From Bifidobacterium adolescentis ATCC 15703 (GTDB taxonomy: Bacteria > Actinomycetota > Actinomycetes > Actinomycetales > Bifidobacteriaceae), in the NCBI RefSeq assembly GCF_000010425.1, contig NC_008618.1, positions 551,946 to 615,945 on the forward strand: DNA of 64,000 nt. The letters run 5' to 3'. A program made the translations under genes and the position numbers. The stretch's first letter is position 1; the number at the start of each line of letters is the position of its first letter. The notes under the pieces were generated by a model. It searched no databases, was not told the DNA's origin, and saw only the letters and a program-made list of their open reading frames with translations. Shown piece by piece: positions 19,804 to 29,116 of the stretch.

Positions 19804-21639
19804 ATGACCAAAGCACTTCGTATGTCTACCATGTTCCTGCGCACCCTGCGCGAGGACCCCGCCGATGCCGACGTCGTGTCGGACAAGCTGCTGCAGCGCG
19901 CCTGCTACCTGCGCAAGGCCGCTCCGGGCATCTGGACCTGGCTGCCGCTGGGCCTCAATGTCCTGAACAAGATCGAGAACATCATCCGCGAGGAGATGGC
20001 GTCCATCGACGCCCAGGAAGTCCACTTCTCCGGACTGCTGCCGCGCGAGCCGTATGAGGCCACCCACCGCTGGGAGGAATACGGCGACAACATCTTCCGT
20101 CTGAAGGACCGCCACGAGGCCGACTACCTGCTGGCCCCGACCCATGAGGAAATGTTCACCCTGCTGGTCAAGGACCTGTACTCCTCCTACAAGGACCTGC
20201 CGGTGACCCTCTACCAGATCCAGACCAAGTACCGCGACGAGTTCCGTCCGCGCGCCGGCCTGATCCGCGGCCGCGAGTTCATCATGAAGGACGCCTACTC
20301 CTTCACCCTCGACAAGGAAGGCCTCGTCAAGGCATACATGGACGAGCGCGGCGCATACGAGCGCATCTTCAACCGTCTCGACCTGAAGTACGTGCCGGTG
20401 CACGCCATGGCCGGCCCGATGGGCGGCTTCGAATCCGAGGAGTTCCTGGCTCCGATGGAGATCGGCGAGGACACCTTCGCCCAGTCGCCGTCCGGCAAGG
20501 CCTGGAACGTCGAGGCGCTGACCACTCCGGAACCGGAAGCCATCGACTTTACCGCAACGCCGGCAGCCGAAAAGCGCCCGACCCCGGACGCGGCCACCAT
20601 CGACAAGATGGTCGAATTCGCCAACGCCAACCATCCTCGTTCCGACGGCCGCGATTGGCAGGCCTCCGACATTCTGAAGAACGTCGTCATCGCCGTCATG
20701 CATCCGCAGGACGAAGACCACGACGAGCCGTGGCGCGAGCTCGTGGTCGTAGGCGTTCCGGGCGACCGTACCGTCGACATGAAGCGTCTTGAGGCGCAGT
20801 TCACCCCGGCCGAGATCGAGGAAGCCACCGACGAGGATCTGAAGAAGCATCCGGAACTCGTCAAGGGCTACATCGGACCGATGGCGCTTGGCCCGCAGGC
20901 GCGCGACGGAAAGAAGGCCGAGAACGCGTCCGAGACCGGTGACGCGCTGCGCTACCTGATCGACGCGCACGTGGCACGCGGTTCCGCATGGTTCACCGGC
21001 GCCGACGAGCAGGACGTGGATTACTACGATTTGGTGTACGGCCGCGATTTCGAGGCTGACGGCACCGTCGAAGCCGTGCAGGTACGTCATGGCGACATGA
21101 GCCCGGACGGTTCCGGCCCGCTGAGCTTCGAGCGCGGCGTGGAAATCGGCCAGGTGTTCCAGCTGGGCCTCAAGTATTCCAACGCGCTCGGCCTGAAGGT
21201 GCTCGACCAGAACGGCAAGACCGTTCCGGTGTGGATGGGCTCCTACGGCATCGGCGTCTCCCGTGTGATGGCCTGCATCGCCGAAACCCATCACGACGAG
21301 AAGGGTCTGGCGTGGCCGGCAGTCATCGCGCCGGCACAGGTGCACGTCGTGGCCACCGGCAAGGATGCGGCCGCGTTCGAAGCCGCAGAACAGCTGATCG
21401 GTGAGCTTGAGGCCAAGGGCATCGAAGTCATCTTCGACGACCGCAAGAAGGTGTCTCCGGGCGTCAAGTTCAAGGACGCCGAACTCATCGGCGTGCCGAT
21501 CATCGCCGTCGCCGGCCGCGACACCGTCAACAACGGCACCATCGAAGTGCGCGACCGCAACGGTGAGAACGCCGAAGCGGTGCCGGTCGCGGACGCCGCG
21601 CAGGCGATCGCGGACCGCGTCGCTGCACTGCTCAAGTGA
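19804..21639 (+). CDS. proS: Prolyl-tRNA synthetase (bacterial long form)
   Basis: A 611-residue class II synthetase that charges tRNA-Pro. Motif 1 lies around GIWTWLPLGLNVLNKIENII, motif 2 is TKYRDEFRPRAGLIRGREFIMKDAYSF, and motif 3 is MGSYGIGVSRVMACIAE. Between motifs 2 and 3 (roughly residues 225-400) sits the long insertion that defines the bacterial-type enzyme and hosts Ala-tRNA editing. The C-terminal anticodon-binding domain follows (VHVVATGKDAAAFEAAEQL). ATG 19804 (MTKALRMSTMFLRTLRED) has no clear ribosome site; TAATTT ends 7 bp upstream, so it may be leaderless. Confidence 0.95.
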   Translation: MTKALRMSTMFLRTLREDPADADVVSDKLLQRACYLRKAAPGIWTWLPLGLNVLNKIENIIREEMASIDAQEVHFSGLLPREPYEATHRWEEYGDNIFRLKDRHEADYLLAPTHEEMFTLLVKDLYSSYKDLPVTLYQIQTKYRDEFRPRAGLIRGREFIMKDAYSFTLDKEGLVKAYMDERGAYERIFNRLDLKYVPVHAMAGPMGGFESEEFLAPMEIGEDTFAQSPSGKAWNVEALTTPEPEAIDFTATPAAEKRPTPDAATIDKMVEFANANHPRSDGRDWQASDILKNVVIAVMHPQDEDHDEPWRELVVVGVPGDRTVDMKRLEAQFTPAEIEEATDEDLKKHPELVKGYIGPMALGPQARDGKKAENASETGDALRYLIDAHVARGSAWFTGADEQDVDYYDLVYGRDFEADGTVEAVQVRHGDMSPDGSGPLSFERGVEIGQVFQLGLKYSNALGLKVLDQNGKTVPVWMGSYGIGVSRVMACIAETHHDEKGLAWPAVIAPAQVHVVATGKDAAAFEAAEQLIGELEAKGIEVIFDDRKKVSPGVKFKDAELIGVPIIAVAGRDTVNNGTIEVRDRNGENAEAVPVADAAQAIADRVAALLK

Positions 21640-21693
21640 CATACGGCAATCCGTAGCGCGTCGGTTTGATCCGACGAACGACATACGGCAACG

Positions 21694-21727
21694 GAAGACC
21701 ATCAAGCAGGTGGTCTTCCGTTTTTTG
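21694..21727 (+). terminator. proS: Terminator of proS
   Basis: GGAAGACC and GGTCTTCC pair, extended by flanking C-G and A-T pairs, around about 9 nt. GTTTTTTGTTTTT follows. Confidence 0.85.
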
Positions 21728-21771
21728 TTTTTCATGGGGAATACCGTGCGCATCTCACGCACATGAGGATT

Positions 21772-21845
21772 GTGGATGTCGGTGGATAAGTCGAAATTAT
21801 CCACCGACAATCCACGACTCGCCCGACGATCTCAAGTTATCCACA
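21772..21845. promoter_or_regulatory. Cluster of three DnaA-box-like sequences within an inverted repeat
   Basis: GTGGATAA (21782-21789) and TTATCCAC (21797-21804) face each other inside an inverted repeat (GTGGATgTCGGTGGATAA against TTATCCACCGACAATCCAC, one unpaired base), 7 nt apart. A third copy, TTATCCACA (21837-21845), matches the canonical DnaA box. The rest of 21728-22032 shows no gene. The cluster lies between the proS terminator and the SSB gene. Whether DnaA binds is untested. Confidence 0.55.
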
Positions 21846-22032
21846 TTCTCCGGTTGGGCTTGCAGACGGATGGAACGTTCGGCGATAGTGGTCTTACCGC
21901 GGAAACGTGAAGATGCGGGAAGGGCATGCAGTTTACCCTCTCTCACCATAAATCCACCTCACTGCCTGTCGCTTCCGTGCCGTCAACGGCGCTTTCCGCG
22001 GTCCATCATTCGTCAAACAGAAAGGGCCGAAC

Positions 22033-22611
22033 ATGGCGCAGCAGCAGGGTCTCCTCACCATCACGGGATATGTGGGCGGCCAGCCCACGCAATTCAATCG
22101 GGAAGGCATGCCGCATGCCAGCTCATTCCGGCTGGCCAGCACCAGACATTATTTCGATGGCCGAACGCAACAGTGGAAGGACCTGCCCACCACATGGATC
22201 ACGGTGAAGGCATATCGAGGCCTTTCCGAAAGCATCTGCCAATCGTTCAAAAAAGGCGAACCGGTCATCGTGACCGGCGTGCTGGCGGCGGAAAGCTGGG
22301 TGGACCAGAACGGCAAGCAACAGTCGAAACTCGTCATGGAAGCGAATGCGGCGGGGCATGATTTGAGCTACGGTGTCTCCACCTTCCGCAAACTCGCCAA
22401 GAAAAACGATTCCGGCCAGCAAGACGCGCAGCCTGGACAGGCTTTAGGACGTGATCCATATGTGCAAGCCGCCCAACAGCGGGGCGAAACTTCAGTCAAT
22501 GCGATGGACGGGCAGAGTTCCGGCGTTGACGAGCAAGGCGGCTCGCAGGCCGGTACGGATAGCAACGCCGCCGAACCCCTACGTGAGGAATTCGGCGGCG
22601 ATGGCTTCTGA
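22033..22611 (+). CDS. Single-stranded DNA-binding protein (SSB paralogue)
   Basis: A 192-residue protein with an N-terminal OB fold of SSB type (LLTITGYVGGQPTQFNREGM, SSFRLASTRHYF, TTWITVKAYRGLSESICQSF, KGEPVIVTGVLAAESWVDQNG). A flexible Gln/Gly/Ser-rich C-terminus follows. The tip reads EEFGGDGF rather than the usual acidic DDDIPF-type tip, so protein-partner docking may be weakened. It is not next to rpsF/rpsR, where the housekeeping ssb usually sits, so it is probably an accessory copy. ATG 22033 follows GAAAGGG. DnaA-box-like sequences lie upstream. Confidence 0.85.
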   Translation: MAQQQGLLTITGYVGGQPTQFNREGMPHASSFRLASTRHYFDGRTQQWKDLPTTWITVKAYRGLSESICQSFKKGEPVIVTGVLAAESWVDQNGKQQSKLVMEANAAGHDLSYGVSTFRKLAKKNDSGQQDAQPGQALGRDPYVQAAQQRGETSVNAMDGQSSGVDEQGGSQAGTDSNAAEPLREEFGGDGF

Positions 22612-22649
22612 CGATTGCCTGACGCTTATGCGATCGCTGGCATGGCCTG

Positions 22650-24740
22650 TTACCAGATGCGCACGCGTTGCTCCGGTGCGAGCCACATGCCGTCGCCGGG
22701 CTGCACGCCAAACGCCTTGTGGAACAGGTCCACATTACGGGCGATGCCGTTCGTACGGCATTCGGCGGGGGAGTGCGGGTCGATCTGCAGATACTGCTCC
22801 GCCAACTCGTCGCGATTCTTAGTGCGCCAAATCGAAGCGTAGCTCAGGAAGAAACGCTGCAGGCCGGTGAAGCCGTCGATTTCAGGAGCATCGGCAAGCG
22901 CGGCTTCGATGGCTTCCGTGGAACCATCCTTGCCGCGGCCGGCCGCTTCATCGAGAGCGAACGCATAGGCCTTGAGAGCGATGTTCACACCGCTCAAATC
23001 GCCGATGTTCTCGCCGATGGTCAACGCGCCGTTCACATGAGGGGCCTTCGACGGGTCATCCGAATACTTTTCGGCGAGCTGCGTCGGCACGAACTCGTTG
23101 TACTGGTCGATGAGCTTCTGGGTGAGCGCCTTGAAATTGGCCTTGTCCTCTTCGGTCCACCAGTCGTTGAGTTTGCCGTCGCCGTCGTATTGCGAGCCCT
23201 GGTCGTCGAAACCGTGGCCGATCTCATGGCCGATCACCGCGCCGATGCCGCCGTAGTTCGCGGCATCCTCGGCATCCGGGTTGAAGAACGGCGGCTGCAA
23301 AATGGCGGCCGGGAACACGATCACGTTCATGGACGGCTCATAGTAGGCGTTCACCGTCTGCGGATTCATCAGCCATTCGTCCTTGTCGACGGCCTTGCCC
23401 ACCTTGGCCAGCTGGTAGCCGGTCTCATACAGGTTCGCGGCACGCATGTTCTGGACGAAGCCGGCGTCCTCGCGCACATCCAGCGCGGAATAGTCACGCC
23501 AATGGTTCGTGTAGCCGATCTTCGGCACGAACTTGGACAGCTTCTCCAATGCCTTGGCCTTGGTCTCGTCGCCAAGCCAAGTGGAATTGGAGATGGACAC
23601 ACGGTAGGCGTCGATGAGATTGCCGACCAGCTGCTCCATACGCTGCTTGGAGGTTTCGGGGAAGTGACGCTTCACGTATTCGCGGCCGACATCCTCGCCG
23701 CAGATGCCGTTGACCAGCGAGACGCCACGCTTCCAACGCACACGCTGCTCCTTCTGCCCGGACAGCGTCTTGCCGTAGAAGTCGAAATTCGTTTCGTCGA
23801 ATTCGTGGGGAAGCTCCAATGTGGAGCCGATCACCACATGCACGCGGGCCCACAGCTTGAGATCATCCAGCGACGCTTCCTTCCAGAACGCGTTGAGTCC
23901 GGTGAGGAAGCTTGGCTCATGCACGATCGTGTGGCTGAAACAGCCGCGGAAATCCAACGGCTGCACGGCAGCCGCGGTGGTCGCGTCGTAAGCGTTCTGC
24001 CAGGCGTCGATCCAAGCGTCCAGGTCAACATCGGCGAGCATGGCGCACAGGTCGGCGTAATCCGTCGGGTTATAGGTCTTCACCGAATCGCGCGTGGACA
24101 CGTTGTCCCAATGGTTCGCCGCGATGCGCGTCTCCACGTCAAGGAAACGCTTGGCCTGCGCATGGGCATCCTCGTCATCGGCCGCAAGATGCGCGTTCTT
24201 CAGCTGCTTGGCGACCATCTCGACATACGCCTCACGGATTGGCGCGTAATGGTCTTCCCTGTAGTAGGCCTCGTCCGGCAGATCCAAACCGTCCTGTTCG
24301 ATGTGCACGACATTGGTCTCCGGCGCTCCCGGATCTCCGTAAACGGCGATGCCGATCAGGTCTGGACCGCCGGTCGGGTTCATGGCGCCAAGCGCGCGGG
24401 TGAGCGCGGCCTTGTCTTCGGCCTCGTCGATGGAAGCCAACTGGTCTTCGATGGCGGCGAGTCCGGCCGCGTCGATGGCATCGACGTCAAGGAAACTATG
24501 GTACAAAGCGCGCGACTTGACGGCTGGGCAATCATCCTCTTCAAGGATGTCGCGGATCTGGTTTTCCGCATCCTCGGCGAGCTTGTCGAAGGAACCATAC
24601 CGGGAACGGTCGTCGGGAAGACGGTACATGTCGACCCACGGGCCGTTGACGAAGCGGAACAAGTCCTGAGACGGGCCGGTCACGGCGGAGAACGATGCCG
24701 GATCGATACCCGAAACCAAAGAATTCGAAGTGTTGTTCAT
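22650..24740 (-). CDS. pepO: M13-family zinc endopeptidase (PepO/neprilysin type)
   Basis: A 696-residue oligopeptidase. The zinc site is AVIGHEIGHGFDDQGSQYDG (HExxH) with the third ligand Glu in TIGENIGDLSGVNIAL. The substrate-binding NAYYEPSMNVIVFPAAIL and the C-terminal Arg region (AECRTNGIARN) match family members. There is no signal peptide, so it is expected in the cytosol degrading imported peptides, consistent with the peptide ABC system at 48-53 kb. It is divergently arranged with map and ends convergent to the SSB gene. Confidence 0.94.
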   Translation of the reverse strand: MNNTSNSLVSGIDPASFSAVTGPSQDLFRFVNGPWVDMYRLPDDRSRYGSFDKLAEDAENQIRDILEEDDCPAVKSRALYHSFLDVDAIDAAGLAAIEDQLASIDEAEDKAALTRALGAMNPTGGPDLIGIAVYGDPGAPETNVVHIEQDGLDLPDEAYYREDHYAPIREAYVEMVAKQLKNAHLAADDEDAHAQAKRFLDVETRIAANHWDNVSTRDSVKTYNPTDYADLCAMLADVDLDAWIDAWQNAYDATTAAAVQPLDFRGCFSHTIVHEPSFLTGLNAFWKEASLDDLKLWARVHVVIGSTLELPHEFDETNFDFYGKTLSGQKEQRVRWKRGVSLVNGICGEDVGREYVKRHFPETSKQRMEQLVGNLIDAYRVSISNSTWLGDETKAKALEKLSKFVPKIGYTNHWRDYSALDVREDAGFVQNMRAANLYETGYQLAKVGKAVDKDEWLMNPQTVNAYYEPSMNVIVFPAAILQPPFFNPDAEDAANYGGIGAVIGHEIGHGFDDQGSQYDGDGKLNDWWTEEDKANFKALTQKLIDQYNEFVPTQLAEKYSDDPSKAPHVNGALTIGENIGDLSGVNIALKAYAFALDEAAGRGKDGSTEAIEAALADAPEIDGFTGLQRFFLSYASIWRTKNRDELAEQYLQIDPHSPAECRTNGIARNVDLFHKAFGVQPGDGMWLAPEQRVRIW

Positions 24741-24870
24741 GGCTTCACACTATCCATCTTTGGTGACAACATCGTGTATTCGAATCGAATATTCGGGTGG
24801 AACGCAAGGTGGAATACAGAAAGGAGAACATCGTTCGCCGGTGTATGGCCCGCGAAGTAGGGTTGAAGGC

Positions 24871-25644
24871 ATGATCGAACTGAAAACCCCTAAAGAGATT
24901 GAAGCGATGAAGCCCGCAGGCCGCTTCGTCGGCGGCATCCTGCGCGACCTGAAGGAATTCACCAAGGTCGGCACCAATCTGTTGGAAATCGACGAATTCG
25001 TCCACAAGCGCATCGTGGACCGCAAGGGCGCCTCGTCCTGCTACGTCGACTATGCGCCTGATTTCGGCACCGGTCCGTTCGCGCACTACATCTGCACGTC
25101 CGTGAACGACGCCGTGCTGCACGGCGTTCCGTACGACTACAACCTGAAGGACGGCGATCTGGTCAGCCTCGATCTGGCGATCAACGTCGACGGATGGGTC
25201 GCGGATTCCGCCATCAGCTTCTGCGTCGGCACGCAGCATCCCGACGACCTGTGCCTGATCAAGTGCACCGAAGAGGCTTTGGCGGCCGGCATCGAAGCCG
25301 CTCAGCCGGGCAATCGTCTGGGCGACGTCTCCTGCGCCGTCGGCGACGTGGCACGCGAATACGGCTACCCGATCAACCTGGAGTTCGGCGGACACGGCGT
25401 CGGCCATATCATGCACGGCGATCCGCACGTGCCGAACGACGGCAAGGCGCATCACGGCTACAAGCTGCGTCCGGGCCTGGTCATCGCCATCGAACCGTGG
25501 TTCCTCAAGACCACCGACGAGATCTACCAGGATCCGAAGGACGGCTGGACGCTGAAGAGCGAGGACGGCTCCCGTGGCGCACACAGCGAGCACACCATCG
25601 CCATCACCGAAAACGGTCCGGTGATCCTCACCGTCCGCGACTAG
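24871..25644 (+). CDS. map: Methionine aminopeptidase
   Basis: A 257-residue type I methionine aminopeptidase, which removes the initiator Met from nascent proteins. The five metal ligands are visible: two Asp in SLDLAINVDGWVADSAISF, His in GHGVGHIMHG, Glu in IAIEPWFL, and Glu in AHSEHTIAITENGP. The catalytic His lies in NDAVLHGVPYD. ATG 24871 (MIELKTPKEIEAMKPAGR) gives the standard length; TAGGGT ends 7 bp upstream with no good ribosome site, so a leaderless start is possible. A strong terminator follows. Confidence 0.95.
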   Translation: MIELKTPKEIEAMKPAGRFVGGILRDLKEFTKVGTNLLEIDEFVHKRIVDRKGASSCYVDYAPDFGTGPFAHYICTSVNDAVLHGVPYDYNLKDGDLVSLDLAINVDGWVADSAISFCVGTQHPDDLCLIKCTEEALAAGIEAAQPGNRLGDVSCAVGDVAREYGYPINLEFGGHGVGHIMHGDPHVPNDGKAHHGYKLRPGLVIAIEPWFLKTTDEIYQDPKDGWTLKSEDGSRGAHSEHTIAITENGPVILTVRD

Positions 25645-25658
25645 TCCAAAACCTTATG

Positions 25659-25695
25659 AAAACGGGCTTGTGCGATTACGCACAGCCCGTTTTTT
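25659..25695 (+). terminator. map: Terminator of map
   Basis: AAACGGGCT-GTGCG pairs with CGCAC-AGCCCGTTT around ATTA, followed by a run of T. Confidence 0.88.
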
Positions 25696-25784
25696 CATGC
25701 CCGTTTTGAGACGGAACCCACATATCGAAACGCGCATGCCATATAGTGGGCGGTACTTTTTGAACTGGTAAGGAGCGAACGAGT

Positions 25785-27080
25785 ATGGCCACAGCCAATC
25801 TGAGTGTGGAATCCAAGGACTTCACCCTGCCGGTGGTCGAAGCCACGGCGGGCGCGGACGGCATCGTGGTGTCCACGCTGCGCAATGATGGCTGGGTCAC
25901 ACTCGACCCCGGTTTCCTCACCACCGCGCAATGCGAATCGAAAATCACGTACATCGACGGCAAGAACTCGATTCTGCGCTATCGCGGCTATCCGATCGAG
26001 CAGCTGTGCGAGCAGTCCGACTTCCTTGAAGTCGCTTGGCTGCTGCGTCACGGCGAACTGCCGAACAAGGACCAGTACGACCGTTTCATCTCCGACATCA
26101 ACCACCGCACGATGGTGGGGGAGGACTTCCGTACGTTCATGGGCTCCTTCCCGCGCACCGCGCATCCGATGAGTGTGATGGCGTCCGCGGTCAACGCGCT
26201 CGCCACGTTCTACCCGGACACCACGGACATCAACGATTCCGACCAGCTGGACGAAGCGGCGACCATCATCATGGCCAAGGCGCGCACCATCGTCAGCTAC
26301 ATCTTCCGCCGCCGTCGCGATGAGCCGATGCTGTACCCGGACTACTCGCGTGGCTATGTCGACGATTTCCTGCGCATGTGCTTCGCCGTGCCGTATGAGC
26401 CGTTCGAATCCGATCCTCTGTATGTGCACGCGCTTGGCCGTCTGCTCATCATCCATGCCGACCACGAGCAGAACTGCTCCACGTCCGTGGTGCGCATCGC
26501 CGGTTCGGCGCACGCCAACCTGTATTCCGCGGTCGCGGCCGGCATCAACGCGCTGTCCGGCCCGCTGCACGGCGGCGCCAACGAGGCGGTGCTCCGCCAG
26601 CTCAAGGCCATCCGCGACTCCGGCAAAACCGTCAAGGAATTCGTGGAGGACGCGAAGGCCAACGGGCGTCGCATCTCCGGCCTCGGCCACCGCGTGTACA
26701 AGTCGTACGATCCGCGCGCGGCGATCGCCAAGACCTATCTGCAGAAGATCATGGAACGCACCGACACGCTGAAGCTGCCGGCGGACGAGCGCGCGCTGTT
26801 CGACGTGGCCACCGAACTGGAGCAGATCGCATTGAGCGACGATTACTTCGTGTCTCGTCATCTGTATCCGAACGTCGACTTCTACACGGGACTGATCTAC
26901 CGTGCGATCGGCTTCGATCCGTCCATGTTCACCACGCTGTTCGCGTTGGGCCGCATCCCCGGCTGGATCGCGCAGTACCGTGAGATGCTCGCCGACCCGA
27001 ACACGAAGATCGGCCGTCCGCGCCAGGTGTACACCGGCTACACGGAACGCGATTACGTGCCGATGGACCAGCGCCACTGA
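25785..27080 (+). CDS. gltA: Citrate synthase
   Basis: A 431-residue type II-like citrate synthase that condenses oxaloacetate and acetyl-CoA. Catalytic histidines lie in HADHEQNCSTSVVRIAGS and GPLHGGANEAVLRQL, and the catalytic Asp in the C-terminal NVDFYTGLIYRAIG. In bifidobacteria this enzyme belongs to a truncated TCA route leading to 2-oxoglutarate and glutamate, not a full cycle. ATG 25785 follows GTAAGGAGCG. It is flanked by unrelated genes and appears monocistronic. A -10-like CATATAGT lies about 40 bp upstream. Confidence 0.96.
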   Translation: MATANLSVESKDFTLPVVEATAGADGIVVSTLRNDGWVTLDPGFLTTAQCESKITYIDGKNSILRYRGYPIEQLCEQSDFLEVAWLLRHGELPNKDQYDRFISDINHRTMVGEDFRTFMGSFPRTAHPMSVMASAVNALATFYPDTTDINDSDQLDEAATIIMAKARTIVSYIFRRRRDEPMLYPDYSRGYVDDFLRMCFAVPYEPFESDPLYVHALGRLLIIHADHEQNCSTSVVRIAGSAHANLYSAVAAGINALSGPLHGGANEAVLRQLKAIRDSGKTVKEFVEDAKANGRRISGLGHRVYKSYDPRAAIAKTYLQKIMERTDTLKLPADERALFDVATELEQIALSDDYFVSRHLYPNVDFYTGLIYRAIGFDPSMFTTLFALGRIPGWIAQYREMLADPNTKIGRPRQVYTGYTERDYVPMDQRH

Positions 27081-27221
27081 ACGATATTGACACGCGGCTC
27101 CGGTTTCGGACGTGCGCATGCGCCTGCCATGGCTTGCCGCTACAGTGTTTCAAGGAACGAAAGAACCTAACGAATCGCTGGAACCGGTCTACGGCTCCGG
27201 CATGGTCAAAGGAGCGTACAC

Positions 27222-28214
27222 ATGACTGAACAGCGCACCGCATGGGGTTGGGGTCTGGCAAGCATCGATGCGGCCGGCAACACCCTTGACGTGTGGTATC
27301 CGGAACTCACGTTGGGCGAGGCTCCGGCTGAAACCTCGCGTCCGAATCACAACTTCGGCGCCATCGCGCATGACGAGGCCGACGCGCGTGGCGTGCGCCG
27401 CATGCCCGTGTTCACCGTGTCCAAGCTGGACGAGCCGATCGAGGACGCCGCCGACGCCTATCTGCGTCTGCACCTGCTGAGCATGCGTCTGGCCAAGCCG
27501 AACACGTTGAATCTCGACGGCATTTTCGCCAAGCTCAACAACGTGGTGTGGACCAACTACGGTCCGTTCGCCGTCGATGATTTCGCTTTGCGCAAGCTTG
27601 ACGTGATGGCCGCCACCCGACAGTCCGGAGCCGTGTTGGCGCCGCACGTCGATGTGAACGTGCTGTCGATTGACAAGTTCCCCCGCATGGTCGACTACGT
27701 CGTGCCGACCGGCGTGCGCATCGGCGACGCCGACCGCGTGCGACTGGGCGCGCACCTGTCCGAAGGCACCACCGTCATGCACGCCGGCTTCGTGAACTTC
27801 AATGCGGGCACCCTCGGCGTCTCCATGGTCGAAGGCCGCGTCTCGCAAGGCGTCGTGGTCGGCAACGGCTCCGACATCGGCGGCGGCGCGTCCATCATGG
27901 GCACCCTGTCCGGCGGCGGCAAGCTCAAGAACTCCATCGGCGAGCACTCCCTGCTCGGCGCGAACGCCGGCATCGGCATCTCCCTGGGAGACAACTGCGT
28001 GGTCGAAGCGGGCCTGTACGTCACCGCCGGCACCAAGGTCACCATCTACGACAAGGCCAAGGTCGCCGCCGGCGAACCGCTCGAAACCGTCAAGGGCGCC
28101 GAACTGTCCGGCAAGGACAACATCCTGTTCATCCGCAACTCCGTGTCCGGCCGCATCGAGGCGCGCTACCGCAAGACCGGCATCGAGCTCAACGAGAAAC
28201 TCCACAAGAACTGA
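27222..28214 (+). CDS. dapD: 2,3,4,5-tetrahydropyridine-2,6-dicarboxylate N-succinyltransferase (actinobacterial type)
   Basis: A 330-residue enzyme of the succinylase branch of lysine and diaminopimelate biosynthesis; DAP is also needed for peptidoglycan in some species. The C-terminal half has left-handed beta-helix hexapeptide repeats ([39 protein letters not shown]). The N-terminal domain and length match the actinobacterial DapD branch, not the shorter 275-residue proteobacterial form. ATG 27222 is preceded by AAAGGAG. rlmH follows 49 bp downstream. Confidence 0.93.
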   Translation: MTEQRTAWGWGLASIDAAGNTLDVWYPELTLGEAPAETSRPNHNFGAIAHDEADARGVRRMPVFTVSKLDEPIEDAADAYLRLHLLSMRLAKPNTLNLDGIFAKLNNVVWTNYGPFAVDDFALRKLDVMAATRQSGAVLAPHVDVNVLSIDKFPRMVDYVVPTGVRIGDADRVRLGAHLSEGTTVMHAGFVNFNAGTLGVSMVEGRVSQGVVVGNGSDIGGGASIMGTLSGGGKLKNSIGEHSLLGANAGIGISLGDNCVVEAGLYVTAGTKVTIYDKAKVAAGEPLETVKGAELSGKDNILFIRNSVSGRIEARYRKTGIELNEKLHKN

Positions 28215-28263
28215 AAACGGAATGGCGGAGAGCGTCATCCGCGCTCTCCGCAAGAGGAAACTC

Positions 28264-28743
28264 GTGAAAATCACACTGATCACCGTCGGCAAGGTCAAAG
28301 AGAAGTATCTGCGCGACGCCATCGCGGAATATTCGAAACGACTGGGCCGGTATTGCAAGCTCGGCATCGTCGAAGTGGCCGACGAGAAGACACCGGAGCA
28401 TGCCAGCGACGGACTCGAACGGCAGATCAAGGCCAAAGAGGGCGAACGCATCGCCAAACATATTCGTGACGATGCGTTCGTCATCGCCCTCGCCATCGAA
28501 GGCAAGCAGCTCACCAGCGAACAGCTCGCCGCGAAAATCAACGACCTCGGACTCCACGGCACCAGCCATATCCAGCTCATCATCGGCGGCTCATTGGGAC
28601 TCGACCCCGCGATCCTCAAACGAGCCGACTACCTGCTGAGCTTTTCCAAAATGACGTTCCCGCACCAGCTGATGCGGGTGATTCTGCTGGAGCAGATCTA
28701 TCGCGCATACAAAATCAACGCCGGAGAACCTTACCACAAGTGA
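28264..28743 (+). CDS. rlmH: 23S rRNA pseudouridine-1915 N3-methyltransferase
   Basis: A 159-residue SPOUT-class methyltransferase that acts on the assembled 70S ribosome at helix 69. The N-terminus [20 protein letters not shown] and the knot region [40 protein letters not shown] and [14 protein letters not shown] are typical and complete. The start is GTG 28264 after AAGAGGAAA. It probably shares a transcript with dapD. Confidence 0.95.
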   Translation: MKITLITVGKVKEKYLRDAIAEYSKRLGRYCKLGIVEVADEKTPEHASDGLERQIKAKEGERIAKHIRDDAFVIALAIEGKQLTSEQLAAKINDLGLHGTSHIQLIIGGSLGLDPAILKRADYLLSFSKMTFPHQLMRVILLEQIYRAYKINAGEPYHK

Positions 28744-28787
28744 TTTTCGAGGCGTTTCGCAAGAAACGCTAAGTAGGGGCGAGCCGG

Positions 28788-28793
28788 TATAGT
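28788..28793 (+). promoter_or_regulatory. Candidate -10 box for a leaderless small-protein mRNA
   Basis: TATAGT ends 7 bases before the ATG at 28801, with no Shine-Dalgarno sequence between, which fits leaderless transcription. Confidence 0.4.
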
Positions 28794-28800
28794 GGCGCGT

Positions 28801-28932
28801 ATGAGTGACTACAGGGACGAACGCGAGCAGCGAGAACGCCGTCGCCGCACCATGGTGCGCACGGTGTGCATCGTCATCGCCGCGGCGATGCTGCTGAGTC
28901 TGGTCATTCCTGCGATCTACGCGGGGCTTTGA
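28801..28932 (+). CDS. 43-residue single-pass membrane protein
   Basis: The reading frame encodes a 43-residue peptide: a highly charged cytosolic N-terminus (MSDYRDEREQRERRRRTMVR), one hydrophobic segment (TVCIVIAAAMLLSLVIPAI) and a short end (YAGL). The charge pattern predicts N-in/C-out topology. A -10-like TATAGT sits 7 bp upstream and an inverted repeat follows at 28940, so the unit looks like a compact independent gene. I know no function for it. It is positioned between rlmH and prfB. Confidence 0.6.
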   Translation: MSDYRDEREQRERRRRTMVRTVCIVIAAAMLLSLVIPAIYAGL

Positions 28933-28939
28933 CGCCTTC

Positions 28940-28965
28940 GGGCCCGTATGATCCGAAACGGGCCC
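28940..28965. terminator. Hairpin after the small membrane protein gene
   Basis: GGGCCCGT pairs with ACGGGCCC around about 10 nt. A weak T-rich stretch follows (GGTTTCCC), so termination is only moderately likely. Confidence 0.45.
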
Positions 28966-29116
28966 CGGTTTCCCGTATGCGTGCGGACAGGTTCGCGGTC
29001 CGTCCATGTGGGAAATGGATGTGGGCACGTGGAAAAACCTTATGGATTGTGCGGGAGCCGTGGACGGCTCCATGTCAGAATAGTCAGGAACGTAATAGAA
29101 ATGTATGGTGTAAACG

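Noticed and set aside
19255..21810. 851-codon minus-strand frame antisense to proS
   Set aside because: It is an artefact of high GC third positions opposite proS. Only its last 128 codons (from 19641) resemble a membrane protein and were kept.
21772..21845. Chromosomal replication origin
   Set aside because: Only three DnaA-like boxes, no AT-rich unwinding stretch and no dnaA/dnaN/rpmH neighbours.
22668..24860. 730-codon plus-strand frame opposite the M13 peptidase
   Set aside because: The minus strand encodes a complete PepO with all zinc ligands; the opposite frame is compositionally a shadow (Val/Gly/His-rich).
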